Part shown: one piece after another, positions 45,030 to 57,000 of the stretch | How positions within the stretch are numbered: position 1 is the first letter of the stretch | Layout: every line of letters begins with the position of its first letter | Source: Angiostrongylus vasorum | Lineage: Eukaryota; Nematoda; Chromadorea; Rhabditida; Metastrongylidae | DNA: 64,000 nucleotides | NCBI GenBank assembly: GCA_018806985.1 | Contig: JADANN010000197.1 | Location: 1,820,001-1,884,000, forward strand | Reading direction: 5' to 3' | Notes under the pieces: model-generated | Told to the model about the DNA's origin: nothing | The model's database searches: none | The model's input: the letters and a program-made list of their open reading frames with translations, nothing else | Position numbers and translations under genes: made by a program

Positions 45030-48000
45030 TTACTCTGCAAAAATCATTTGCAACACATTTTCATCCTTGGCAGCTGAATGAGGTTGCTTCGATTTCAACT
45101 TCTTTCGTTTAGATTTTATCACCTTCCTCTGCTCAATCTCACGCTGGAACTTATTCCAAAGTCCGCCAGCTTTGAGCGCCTGCAATAGATATTTATAAAA
45201 ATTAAAAAAAGCAAATCTTATTTTTCCGATAAAAAAAGCAGTTTCCACTTGCTAAAATCATTCGAAAAATCTAGCATTCCAATGAAAGCCGTGTCTTGTA
45301 AGGATGAAAGCAATATCGTAAAAGATAAAGGATAAGGCTCTCGGCGTTGATCAATCCCCTGGGAGATGCGCATTGCATTCGAGTTCATTAAGCATCGTCG
45401 GAGGTGATTGAATGCATGTGCGGCCTTTAAAGTGACTCGCGGTAGCCTACTGATGTATCGAGTCTGTGCTGCTAGCTTCCCAGACCAGTCTGGTACCAGT
45501 ATGCCGACCATAACAGATGGAAGGATGAGCCTGGGACGCGGGATCGATCCTGCGTGTATAGTATGGCGCCTTCTAACCAATGCGGGACACGCGCCCGCAG
45601 CACCCCACAAAGAACAATGTAAAGATCATATTCATGCCTAAGTGGCAGAGCTCAATGTTGTTAATGTCATTCAAATGCGCGCCAGGATAGTCTTGGTGAA
45701 CACCCTATGAAATATATAGCATATATGCAAGGTCACTGGTAGGACGCCAGAGCGCGATGTCCTTTACGGATAAGCGATCCTTTCGCTATGAAAATATGAA
45801 CGTGTGAACTTCGAGGTTGAGGAAAGCAAGGTGCTGACGCCTTCATGCTCTCTACCATACCTCGATTTTCAAAGGGAAAAAAAACTGGGATGATATGACA
45901 TAAGGAATTTTGCGTTCAGAGTGAGCATTTCAGAACAGGAAAGATTGCAAAATTTTTTATTGTTTAAACTCTATTACAACGTGAGAGGTGGTAGTAATTT
46001 CTCATCCATTATGATTGATGGAGTAACGTTACATACTCCACATTTCTTTAAACCGATTCCCTGATTCCTTTCTAAAAACCTGTTCTGGGAACGGGCAGTT
46101 TTTCCTGCCTACACCCGTTGTAACGGTTCCTATAAGAAAACTCTGCAATTGGTATTTATTATCAGTATTTTAGGGATGTTGCAGTCAAATCAAGATGAAG
46201 TCTTCCAATCTATTGGTGGTAATGGAAATATCATCCGAATTTTCTTCGTTGATCTGCCATTCATATAAGAGAGGGATTTCGTTAAGAATGCTTTCACCAT
46301 ACAAGTGATACATCTACTTCATGAGTGACTCGAGTATTTGTTCACGATATGGCTGGACAGGGGCGCGTGTCGCCCAGTGGTTAGAGGTGCTTTGCAATAG
46401 ACATGAGTTCGATCTCGCACTCCGGGCTTGCTAAGCCTTTCATCTCTTTGTGGTCGGCAAATTGGTGCAATACTTTTCTAGGAGGATAGAAACGCTGACT
46501 TGATAACATCGGTAGGCCACCACGAGTCACTGTATAGGCCAAGTACCAATTCAACACCTCTAACAAAGCTTGATGAAGTCCACTGCATGGTGCATCACTC
46601 GGGGATTGATCAACGCCGAGAGCTTCGTCCTTCTAGCTTCTATGGTAGGACAGAAGGCGGCAATCGAATCAACACAAAATGATGACGCTACGAAGACCTC
46701 AGGAAGGATGCGATCTATCATCGCATCAATCACCACTTAGATTTCTATGTTCTCCAGCCATTCCTTTTTTTTTCTTTGTAACATTAATTTCTATTAAATC
46801 GGAATTTTGTGGTCATAAGACCAGCAACACCCTATCGTTCGCATATTCCACATTTTCAAATCACACGTCCAATTTCATTCTATCTTCCTATCCCAATTCT
46901 AAAGTCTTTTCCAGTACTTTAAGGTGAACCAAATACCAAGTAAGTTGTGGGTAAGATCAGACTCAATGAACCTGAATTTGACTTAAAGAGACCAGTAATT
47001 AAACAGTACAACCACCATTTTATGTAGACCACCAGATATTTAATTTAAGGTGGTTATTTTTCACGCCTTTCTGTTGTTAAAAGACCTGAAAAATATACAC
47101 TCTCAAGGGGATCTATAGGGCACGTATGGTGCAGTGGTTGGAGGCGCCACTGCGACACACACGTGGAATCGATCCCCGCGCCCGTTGTTGCCTACCAAGC
47201 CTTCCATCCCTTCGCGGTCAGCAAATTGGTATCAGACTTGTATGGAAGGATAGCAGCACTTGCTCGATACATCGGTAGGCTACGGCGAGTCATTGTAAAC
47301 GGCAGATATGCACTCAATCACCTGCAACGATAATTAATGAAGTCGAATGCATGGCGCATCCCTCACGGATCGATCAACGCCGAGATCTTTATTCTTTATC
47401 CTTTAAGGAGATCTATGTCAAAAAATTATCCTAGGGTAATCTTGTTAACGGGTTATTGCTGATGACACTGGTAGACAGAAAACTAGATGCGAGACACGCG
47501 ATATGAAGGACGTGCATGGTGTGGTGGTGAACGCGTTAGCCCCACAAAGCGTAAAAGCGCGTTTGTTCACCACCGCAGACACCTGCGGCCAGGAGTTTCG
47601 GAAATAACTCAGCACCATTATGGTTGTATTTCACATGATACACTGCCGTGAAAAACTGCAAATGGCAGCAAATAAAAAAGTTATCATTATTTTAGGGTAG
47701 TTAGATGCAACAAATGAGAAAGTTCAACTAGCAAACCTTTTTCCTCTAGCCGTTTCAGGTGCTTCCCTTTGTCAACTTGCTCTTCAAAATGAGCTGCTAT
47801 TCTCCTTGCTTGCGCTATTTCAGCATTCATACGATGAGCCGATATTGTCCGTTCATACTGTAGTTGCTCCATAAGATGTACCCACTTGAAGCTGAAATTG
47901 TGACCATGTGACATCGTTAATATTGTCATACAAAAGCATGAATTAAAATGAACTTCTACTATTATAAACAGTTTATAAACAACTGGCACATTGAAGCAAG

Positions 48001-49524
48001 AGATGAAATGAATAATTTAAACTTATATTACACATCCTCCCAACGGTTTACCGCCTCATCGTGGGTGAAAGGTATTCCTGGGTGTCGGGCTGCAATGTAC
48101 AGTGGGGGATAGATCCCCATAGTAATGTCTTCCAAGCTGAGAAGGAGCCCAGCGTTCCCACCAGGAAGCCCAGCTAACCGTAAACCAATAACAGGATCCA
48201 CCACCGTCCTAGTATCAAACTGGTCGCATGGTGGGAAATCTCTCCACAAGGGCGGCAAATGATTGTGGTAGTGACGGACGACCTGGGGCAGACTATGGCT
48301 AGCCTGAGTCCGGAATCCAAGGAACCACAATAGCTAGACGAGCAAAACTCCGAGAAATAGAAATTGTGCTGGGGGCCCACAACCAGTGAAATCGGGCCAT
48401 CCAAGCATCCAAGTATCTGTGCCACACATAGGCAATCTCGTCAATCATTTCCACTTTTTTATTCACTCCACTTCAATAATTTCCACTTTTTTTATTCACT
48501 ACGCTATGTAATTTTTCTCATTAGGGTTTATTCAGATAGGTTTGATTTCCTGAGAGACGGAAGGTGCTATAAAAGGCGATCACACAATATATCTATGTAT
48601 ACATCATCAATACGGTTTCGGAACTGAACATAACACTAGAATATTATGTGAATATTAGGTGCCAGAGCTCATATACTTCATTGACAAAGTTATCAATAGA
48701 CATAAATTTACTTACGAGCTGATATATTTTATATTCCACAAAACGCTAGATGTGTAGTCTCGCTTCTTCCCTCCTACAGGCGAATTGTCAAAACGAGCCG
48801 CAAGAGCCTTAGCGATACGCTTCCGTTTCACCTCCAGCCACCCTTCAGAGAAACGATTCTCAATCGTTTTTGAGATCTTATTTCGCGCACAGTACACTCT
48901 TCCAATCATATTTGGAGCATATTTCTCGAAATACGCTTGCAGCCTAGATGGCGTGAACTTTGGAGGTATGTGAGAAAAGTAGAGTACCTGCAATTGTACT
49001 CCCACAATCACGTATTTCCATTATTGATGTTATTACCTTAACCAAGATATTTTAAACAACGAACAACCCCGCTACAAAAGACCCCAAAGGATCCCAACAA
49101 AATGATTTAAAACATTTGATATGCAAATACTAGGGCTACATCAGAATCCTCAGGCCCAGAAAACTGGGTGATAAGAATTTCCAAACGATAAAGCATAGTA
49201 ATAGTGTGGTAATCGTAATTATTGATTATACGAGCAACAGCAAGCCAATCAAGCCAATCTTTTACCTAGAAGAAACTGCACACCTACTCCAGATTTTCTC
49301 TGCTTGGATTCCGGATCATCGAAGTCGTCACCCTCGTCGCCACGTTTTAAACATTTGGATTCACTTGATGAACCTTAAATTACCATAACTAATAGATGGC
49401 ATCAATTGCAAACAACAGTGAAGAAGCAAAACTGGGTCCTTGCACCACCTTCCCGTTCCGAACGTGTATTATTGTCTACTGTCACGTCTACGTTCACATC
49501 GTCACCCAGCGAACTATCAGTCAT
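45030..49524 (-). CDS. ABT1: ABT1/ESF2-family RNA-binding protein
   Basis: Nucleolar RRM protein of the small-subunit processome. The yeast relative Esf2 helps early 18S pre-rRNA processing. Exons in transcription order: 49524-49449, 49373-49288, 48987-48716, 47891-47737 and 45179-45030. The chain starts MTDSSLGDDVNVDV and runs through an acidic stretch. The RRM core VLYFSHIPPKFTPSRLQAYF is followed by RVYCARNK, EGWLEVKRKRIAKALA and SSVLWNIKYISSFKWVHLM, all matching human ABT1 in order. Then come a basic helix (AEIAQARRIAAHFEEQVDK) and the end GGLWNKFQREIEQRK...VLQMIFAE. Phases require one further exon between 47736 and 45180 that I could not locate. The start follows an in-frame open stretch; the acidic opening supports this ATG. 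Confidence 0.88.
45325..45600 (-). repeat. SINE-like family A copy
   Basis: GGCGTTGATCAATCCCCTGG, GACCAGTCTGGTACC, GGGATCGATCCTGC and the head complement ending ACGCGCCC. In the ABT1 intron. Confidence 0.8.
46360..46640 (+). repeat. SINE-like family A copy
   Basis: Head GGGGCGCGTGTCGCCCAGTG and GAGTTCGATCTCGC, 3' block GATTGATCAACGCCGAGAGC. In the ABT1 intron. Confidence 0.75.
47110..47405 (+). repeat. SINE-like family A copy with clear tRNA-like head
   Basis: Head GGCACGTATGGTGCAGTGG (A-box-like TGGTGCAGTGG) and GGAATCGATCCCCGCGCCC (B-box-like), body, 3' end ATCAACGCCGAGATC plus TTTATCCTTT. In the ABT1 intron. Confidence 0.8.
47455..47690 (+). repeat. SINE-like family C copy
   Basis: Head ATGGTGTGGTGGTGAACGCG, B-box-like GCGTTTGTTCACC, tail CATTATGGTTGTATTTCACA. 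In the ABT1 intron. Confidence 0.7.
48036..48416 (+). mobile_element. short RTE derivative, complete
   Basis: Starts CCTCCCAACGGTTTACCGCC and ends GGGCCATCCAAGCATCC plus AAGTAT. In an ABT1 intron, antisense to the gene. Confidence 0.8.
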
Positions 49525-49550
49525 GAAACGCAAGCCTTCAGCGCTTCCAT
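49521..49550 (-). promoter_or_regulatory. candidate upstream ORF overlapping the ABT1 start
   Basis: A nine-codon frame (MEALKACVS) ends in TGA that overlaps the ABT1 start as ATGA. It is present in the mRNA only if the transcript starts at or before the acceptor GATTTTAG about 20 bases upstream. Confidence 0.35.
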
Positions 49551-49798
49551 AATCTTTCGCTTTTGCCGTTTTCTTCCTAAAATCATAAACTGATCTACAG
49601 TGGACCAAAGAAAGATTTCTGTCAAGGAGAAAACAAAATTTTCCTAGGAGTTTGTTAAATTTGTTTAACAAAGCTCCCCTAAGTATAATTAGTGAACCTC
49701 TTCGGTCAGCGCCCCTACGAGAAAAAAACTTTTTTTAAAAACCGACCATCGTTTAAACATGACGTGAACATATACTTTTTAAAGACTGTTGGGCTAAT

Positions 49799-50135
49799 AT
49801 GAGGCTGTCATACAAGTTTTATCCGGCTAACGTCTTGACGTCTTCGACTTCTTCAGAGTCGGATCTATTCTTCCATTCCAATCCTATCGAATCTGAAGAA
49901 GAAGAGGATGTTGGAAGTTACCGAATAAGCCTCCATACAACCTCGTTTAAGCTGCACAACTTTAAGAAAATGACCAGAAGTAAAATATATTTCTCAGTTG
50001 TTTTTTAATTAAGTTGAGGAAGTTTTGAACATGAATGGCTAAGCCAACACTAATAACGATGCGAATGTTCCCACAGCCAAGTCTCAAATGGGGACCGGTG
50101 GCCAAGAGACGTGTAGCGGCATATTGGAAGTATGA
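49799..50135 (+). CDS. possible small divergent gene, unknown product
   Basis: An ATG-led open exon (49799-49979, donor GTAAAA) encodes a serine- and glutamate-rich stretch (LTSSTSSESDLFF, ESEEEEDVGS). A good acceptor (TTCCCACAG) at 50076 allows a second exon reading to a TGA at 50135, about 79 residues in all. In another phase the second exon reads KWGPVAKRRVAAYWKYE, which looks equally protein-like, so the join is uncertain. No family was recognised. Its start is 275 bases from the oppositely directed ABT1 start. Confidence 0.25.
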
Positions 50136-50304
50136 AAATAGTTCTAGTAAGTGTCGCAAATATATCTATTGTGAAGTCTAGCCCCTGTCCATAATATAAG
50201 CCTTAACTTATCAAATACTTCCATAAACACTACTACTACTAATAGTAGGACTGCATATACCAAAAGTAACAATGTTAAAACAATAAAAGAAAGATGATGC
50301 CCAC

Positions 50305-50545
50305 GGCATTTACCAATTCCTGATGGTTGCGCCATGCATTCGACTTCATTAAGTATCACTGGAGGTGAACTCGTGGTGGCCTAGCGATGCATCGAGCCAG
50401 TGCTGCTATATTCCCAGACAAGTCTGGTACCAATCTGCCAACCCCGAAGGGAAGGAGACCTTGGTGGACCTGGAGCGCGAGGATTGACCTAAAGTCTTAC
50501 AGGGAGCCTCCGAGCACTGAGCTATACGCGTCTGGGTTAAAACAA
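50305..50545 (-). repeat. SINE-like family A copy, partly deleted
   Basis: Shows ATGCATTCGACTTCATTAAG, CCAGACAAGTCTGGTACC and the head complement GAGCTATACGCG. The TTGAATGCATATCTGG segment is missing. Confidence 0.65.
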
Positions 50546-51073
50546 TAGCACCACAGTATACGGACCCCTTTCTGGAATGATATAGAAACAATTACTCACT
50601 TGAGCTTGACTTCTCTTTGCTTGCCAACCGCGCTTGTTGAACAACTTATAGCCATTCTAAATAGCAAATCAGAGATTTGACAAGCAAGTAGTAGAACTGA
50701 CTTGTTAATGTTTAAAAAGTAAGTGGTGCACTGTATTTCTCTACAGCAGTACTTTAATCAGTTCAAATAGTCATCAGATTTATTCTGTTCAAGCGTGTTT
50801 CAAACTACTGCTATTATAATAGGAATTAGCTACCAGCTAGCTGAAAATGACAAGGCTGTATCAGTAATTCAACAAACAGGATGTTCAGGACTAACTTTGG
50901 TCCATCACAATCATCTGCCCATGGTAAGAAAGACACAATACAAAAACAGCTGCTCAAAACAATAATGCTTTCTGTTAACGTTAAGGCTACTAAACAAGTT
51001 ACTTCTATTTTAAATTAATCAATAAAGTGTTTAACGGAGTACTCTAAAGATATCTATCAGTATATCGGTAAGC
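50546..51073. other. gap between spartin and ABT1, no firm gene
   Basis: One exon-like block on the minus strand (50660-50602), with acceptor GCTATTTAG before and GTGAGT after, could hold a few codons but could not be joined to a gene. Confidence 0.3.
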
Positions 51074-54000
51074 TTATACATCAACTAATGGTCGAGTTTT
51101 GACTTTGTTGGCAATGGCTCCCCGCAACGTTTCTCGTGAAGATCTTTCACCATCTAAATCAACAAGAGCTACAAAGATCGAGATGTAGAAAACTCTGGAC
51201 AAATAACAGAACAAAGCAGTTAAAAGAAAGAATATCAAGGAACTGCAAAGTAAGATGCATAAATAATGGTCCCATAGACTTAGTAACCCGAACTTGTCGC
51301 TAAATCTCTAGAGAAAGAAAATAATCAGCGAACAAGTGGAATGTCTACAAACGTCTCCTAGCATTATGATAAATAACGTCATACAGAAGTGAAAAGCATA
51401 CAACAAATTATTGGTAATCATACTTGTACTCCAGCACGTCTGGCCATTCGACCTGCGATGCTTCGTGGCCCGAGATCCCAAAGTTGAGCAGCGGCTAATG
51501 AGCTATGCCCAGCTGCAAAAAGAGCATGATGTGCTGCTTCTGATGCTTCATCTCCATACCTAAAAAAAGAGGCCAATAATAAATAGAGCTTTAAATTTCT
51601 TCGATATCAATACTTCTCAAGACTTTGTTCGACATCATTCCTAACAATTGGAAACACTAACTTTATTCGAACACTCTGAACGGTCTGATCTGCAATGCTA
51701 CGGCAAAGAGTACGACTATTGTTTTCGAGCGCCATCCACACCGTGCTGACACCGACGATACCACCTCCAAGTACAGCTGGAATACAGAAGTTTAGAAAGA
51801 CACACGATCAGTTTTGTGATTAAGGTTTAAGTTAATCATTAAAATAGAAATGGAATTTAAGGATGGAATTTCAAGAATATACCAGGCGAAGGATCAGTAT
51901 ATAAAAAAACGTGATTAGACCTAGATACTTTTTGAAGTACTTACTTACTTGACACTTGAACAGCCCGTCCTCACTGGTTGTGCAGGCTCCAGCATAATCT
52001 CCATTTTTTCGGAGATTTGCTGATTTAACAATTGTGGTTCCCTGGAGTTCCGAGGACAGACTGGCCAAGGTCTGCCCCAAGTCTTCACTACCACGGGCAA
52101 TCGCAGCGGTTGTGGATCAGAGGGAGATTTGCCACCATGCGACTATTTCGATACCAGGACGGTGGGAGATCCAGGCATTGGTTTATTCTTAACTGGGCTT
52201 CCTAACTGAAACGCCTGAATCCTTCACAGCATGGGACACTCCACTGGGTGCTGAATCTCCCCAGCCCATATCGCAGCCCGACACTCTGGAACACCTCCGA
52301 ACCATGATCAAACGGTAAAGCGTTTGGAGGTTTGAAAGTAGACTAGCCAACTAAATAAAGTCTTCTTTCCCAACTTCTACAGCTGAAAAAAAGTTTTAAA
52401 AAAAAACATTTTTTCTACAATTTACATGTAAGTAGGTCTTGATAATTTTCAAGGCAGACTGCACGAATAACTGGACTGTAACTCAAAAATTTGAAAATAG
52501 AATTAAGTTCAAAAATTAAACTGTTGACTGATCAGGCAACACTTACATATTGTTCCAGATACAAGACCACCAGCGCTGCCTTTACCGAATGTCCTTTCCG
52601 CACCGGAAGCTAACGATCGTCCAATGGAAACACCCATATCACCAACTTTATCCACTTTAAAACAATAATTATGAAACTGCCAGAAACAAGTTTCCATAAG
52701 TTCACCTTCATAACGAGCATTTAAGCAAGAAGTTTTACTTAAGAAACTTACGCAGATATCGGGTGCACTTGGCTACCAACTTTGAGCCTTTATGCATATA
52801 TACTAAACTTCCTTTCACAGCTGGATTAATCGTTAAAGGCTTTTCACTTGACTCTAATCCAGCTCTATACCTGGAAATAACACAAAGATATGTGGACAAC
52901 TTAACGATGGCCTATAGTCCACAAGATCTAACAAACTGCAGTGATGTGAGAAAATGCAACTTAGAGGTTATAATTCTCCTTATGATGTTCTTCAGTACAA
53001 CTTGTAAAATTAGTTGGAAAGAATTCCACAAAATGACTTCGATTAGAGATGAGTTTTAATGTTTTGCACAGCAGTGACACCATGCCACTAGCAGAATTCA
53101 CTAACCTCTGACCGCTAAAGGCATCAAGAAACTTACTTCTCTCCCTTTTCATCCAAATACGATGTTACCTTCACTGCTACTGTATCAACACCCCAAGCAA
53201 CACGCTCACCTCCTGAAAAAGTTATACAAATTCCACAGAAATGATATAATACACGATGCCTCATATAGAGAGCGCCGTGCTAGTTCGTCATTGCCTGAGC
53301 TCACCGACCCTCTCATCCCTGAGGAGTCAGGGAATTTCTACCAGACTTGTGTGCGCACAGTTCAGTACGGCTATTTCTGGACTCGAGAATCGAGTATTCA
53401 ACGCTCAAACTGCAGCCGAGTTCAGACGTGAACAGTTCAAGACCGTCTTGGATGATGGAGATGAGGAAATGACTCGAATGCAAGAAGTGCTGGGATTTGC
53501 ATAGTAGATGTGAAGAAGGGTCGTGTAAAAAAGCATAATACGCGTAAGAGTCCTTTTTTTTTGAAATAACGAGTAAGGCTTTAAAAATCGCAATAATGCA
53601 CAATTACTTTATGAAGGATGTAGAAGATACGCTAGTGGGCTCAATTACGGACAATACACAACTTTGGGCCATTAAAGGTCGCATACGAATGTGTTGGTCG
53701 GTATCCATTTATCTATCCTCTCTAACCAAATTCGCTAGGAAAAACTCCTGACAAAGAAAACGAAGCATTTATAATTCAAAGCCTTAGTTAATGGAAAGTT
53801 GTTCCTAGAAATTCGCTAGGATTATCAGCAAAACATAACTTGGTATACACCGAAAAAAAAAAACAGCTTTTTGTGTAGAAAACCTAACCACAACCGTACT
53901 GACCGCTAATCAATAGCTTGGCTAATTTTTGACTAATACGACGACTATCCTCTTCCGAAAGTTCCTTCTTCATATACTGGTCACGAACATCTGCATATTG

Positions 54001-57000
54001 ACCCAATACTTCTCTGAACTCCTTTGCAACTTCTGGGTCAATATCTGCAGGTAATAATATAGCTACCGCCAAATCTAAAACGTGTTCCTATTAAATCAGA
54101 AATTAAATCTGGAATATATTCATTCACCTCCTTCAAGCAAACTTACTAGGATTATCAGCAACTGGATTTGGGACAACGTATGCTCCAAAATCGTTTCGTA
54201 AAATAGGAGTCTTTCCGCTCACCAATGGATAAACCCATGGACCAACCTATAAGGGGAATTAATAGGTGTGTGCAAAAATAGAAACCATCTTTCACCTTGC
54301 GGATCCTATAATCTTGGATCTGATTTTGGATCTCACAAGCATATTTCGTAAGAATTATTTATTGCCTATTTCAATTCACCATTCCAAAACTTTTTTTTGT
54401 ACGAATACTTCTCATCTATCATTTTTTCTAATGCTCAACTTTAAACGATTCCAGGATTAATCCTCTCAAAGCAAAAAAAAGTCGCGCCGTTTTGTTCCTT
54501 AGATTCACTCATCAAATAATCATTCAAAAAAAAGCGTCGAAGTCACAGTGTACAAAAACGGCCAGAAGACAACCATCAAAGTTTGCTCTCTAAAAACATC
54601 TCGATTGGTGAAAGAACTTGACGATGACAACAACGACGGGTTGTTATGCCACGACAATGACTGAAAAGTCAAATACTCGGCGAATGGGTGTTACCCTTCT
54701 CTGCTCCTCTTACCGAACAAAGCAGTCTATTTCTCGATAATACTGTGATCTGCAACGAAAATTGAACCATTTATGAGTTCAGAACGCTGTTTCCAACGAA
54801 TTGAAGTTATCAAAAGATTTCCAAACCCGAATATGCCTCAAGCAACGGTTAAGACTTCTTCTCCTGCAACAGATGGGATTATCTAGCCTGTGACCAGCTG
54901 GTTCAATGGCTGAACAGCGATGAAGTTCTGCAACACTTCCAAAATCCGGAATTGCCGCAATAGGTCGTGCTGACCGTTTGGTAATTTGCTGCTGGTTTAA
55001 TCCATCGTATCATCCTAAGCGCCAGTGAAACGATTACGATGGAGACGTACGTTCAAAAAATTGACGAAACGACCATAAAGTATATCCTTAGTAAAGGCAC
55101 GTCATTTTGAAAATTTCCGAAAAATCTAATAGCATGGAATTATTCAGCTGCGCATCTCTTTACCAGATATATCTAAAAATTGGATAGAAGAGGATTTCAC
55201 AACAATGAACGCATTTATGTAGCGCTATGAAAATCTATTACCTTACTGTTCTAAGTTTTAAAAACTCTCTTTTTTGCTATTCGTAAAGTCGCTAAATTGT
55301 ATTTGGCAGCGTCTGTATGATCGAAGAATTATTTAGCTAGGAATAAAGCAAAAATAAAAACTATTGGCTGCCAATTCACTACTACCTTCCTGACTAAAAT
55401 CTCTACTGTCTGGTGTTAGAACAACTTCCACTTATATCAAACGAGTCTCAACAACTGTAGTAAAATTTGTATATTTCAAGAAAAAAAGAGACAGATGTGT
55501 GCTGTTCATAATTTCCCATTAGTTGAAATTGTAAACTCTTAAAGGGTTTTACGGCTTTAATCCTGACGCAAAGAACAAAGTAGAAATATATGGGACCTAT
55601 ATCAAGAAAACAAAAACAAGCCAGCTCTTTAAACAACTTGAATTTCTAATACTGGTTAACAGATTGTGTGAAATATCCGAAAGATTTCCATTCCACGTGC
55701 TGCCACTTCACCACCCTCGAGAAGGGTGCTACTTGACGTCGAAATGCGATCAACAGCGAGAGTTCATCACGGACATTTGAGAAATCCAAAATTCCAGACC
55801 AAAACCCATGCCAGTAAACCTGTGAAAAACTACCAACAATTCTGAAGGAAACGCTGAGTCAACGCGGTAGACCTCCTTTCAATCCACACGAGCCGTTGAT
55901 TACCTGTGGAGAAGACATGCGAATGCCCCAGCATAACTTATTACCTACTTGGATACTCGGATGGACCGTCCTCAGTCGTTGTGCCGGCCTCAGCGAAATT
56001 TCCCTTTTTTCAGTTTCGCTGGTTCAGCTATTGCTGTTCTTCGGAGTTCCGAGATCGGCCTAGCCAAAGTCGTCACCACCATAAGCAGCTGTTGCCCTTG
56101 TAGAACAGAGGGAGATTTGCCACCATGCGACTAGTTTGGTACCAGGACGGCCGTGGATCCTGGTTTTGGTTTACTCTCACCTGATCTTGCTGGTGGAAAC
56201 GCCGGACTTCTCAGATTGGAAAGGCCCTTCGGCGAAGGGGGTATGGATCCACCCGTGGAACATCGTAGCCTGACACCCAGGAACACCTATCAGCCATTAT
56301 GAGGCGGCAAACCGCCCCGGAACAAAAAGAGATAAAAAATTATGAAAACCGGCAAAATATCAAATGAGTTGGTAAAAAACCAAACAACATTTAAACGTGT
56401 TGTCTTCAAGAATTCCAAAAAAGGAATGCAAAGGTCATGTGATAACAAACATGCTCGACCACTCTCAACAACTTTAAGTATTCTTGAGCAATCCTTGATG
56501 ATTGTAAAAAGCGGAATAAGCAGTATAAAAATACTAGCTTAGTAGAATATAGTGACGGAGAGTCCAATTATTCAACTAATGTGATTAACATCTCAGAAAC
56601 GTGCTCTTTTCGGCCATAGTAAGCCAGAGAATTTGATACCTTCATAATGATAATACTATTCACATCTCAATACCTTAAAAACTGGCTTTCATTACACCTC
56701 GGCGGCAATAATCAATAATTCTCTAGATGACTGACCTGACATGAGATTGGTATAATACTTTCATCCACCTAAAGTTACAAGAGTCGATGGATTAAAGTCG
56801 ACTCGGACCAATGCGGCTCTGAAGAAGGCGAAGGCGTAGTAACTTTAGCCTAATAAAAGTTTTATACCAACCTTGCGTCAGCTGAATAATCTAGGAAATT
56901 ATTAAGCATCCACATTGATAAAACAAAGTACTTTTTCACTGACTCCCTCCAAATCCAACGTTACCAATTAGGCTGTGAACTCACAGGAAAAAATTGTTGC

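Noticed and set aside
46181..46290. Possible missing ABT1 exon on the minus strand
   Set aside because: The frame and phase do not satisfy the required phase-1 entry and phase-0 exit, and residues do not resemble the family.
47110..47185. tRNA-like sequences in SINE heads as real tRNA genes
   Set aside because: The A- and B-box-like blocks are degenerate, no clean cloverleaf with paired acceptor stem was seen, and the sequence continues into the common repeat body.
50602..50660. Exon-like block on the minus strand (MAISCSTSAVGK or GYKLFNKRGWQ frames)
   Set aside because: It has good flanking splice sites but no partner exon in a matching phase and no homology, so it is not called as a gene.
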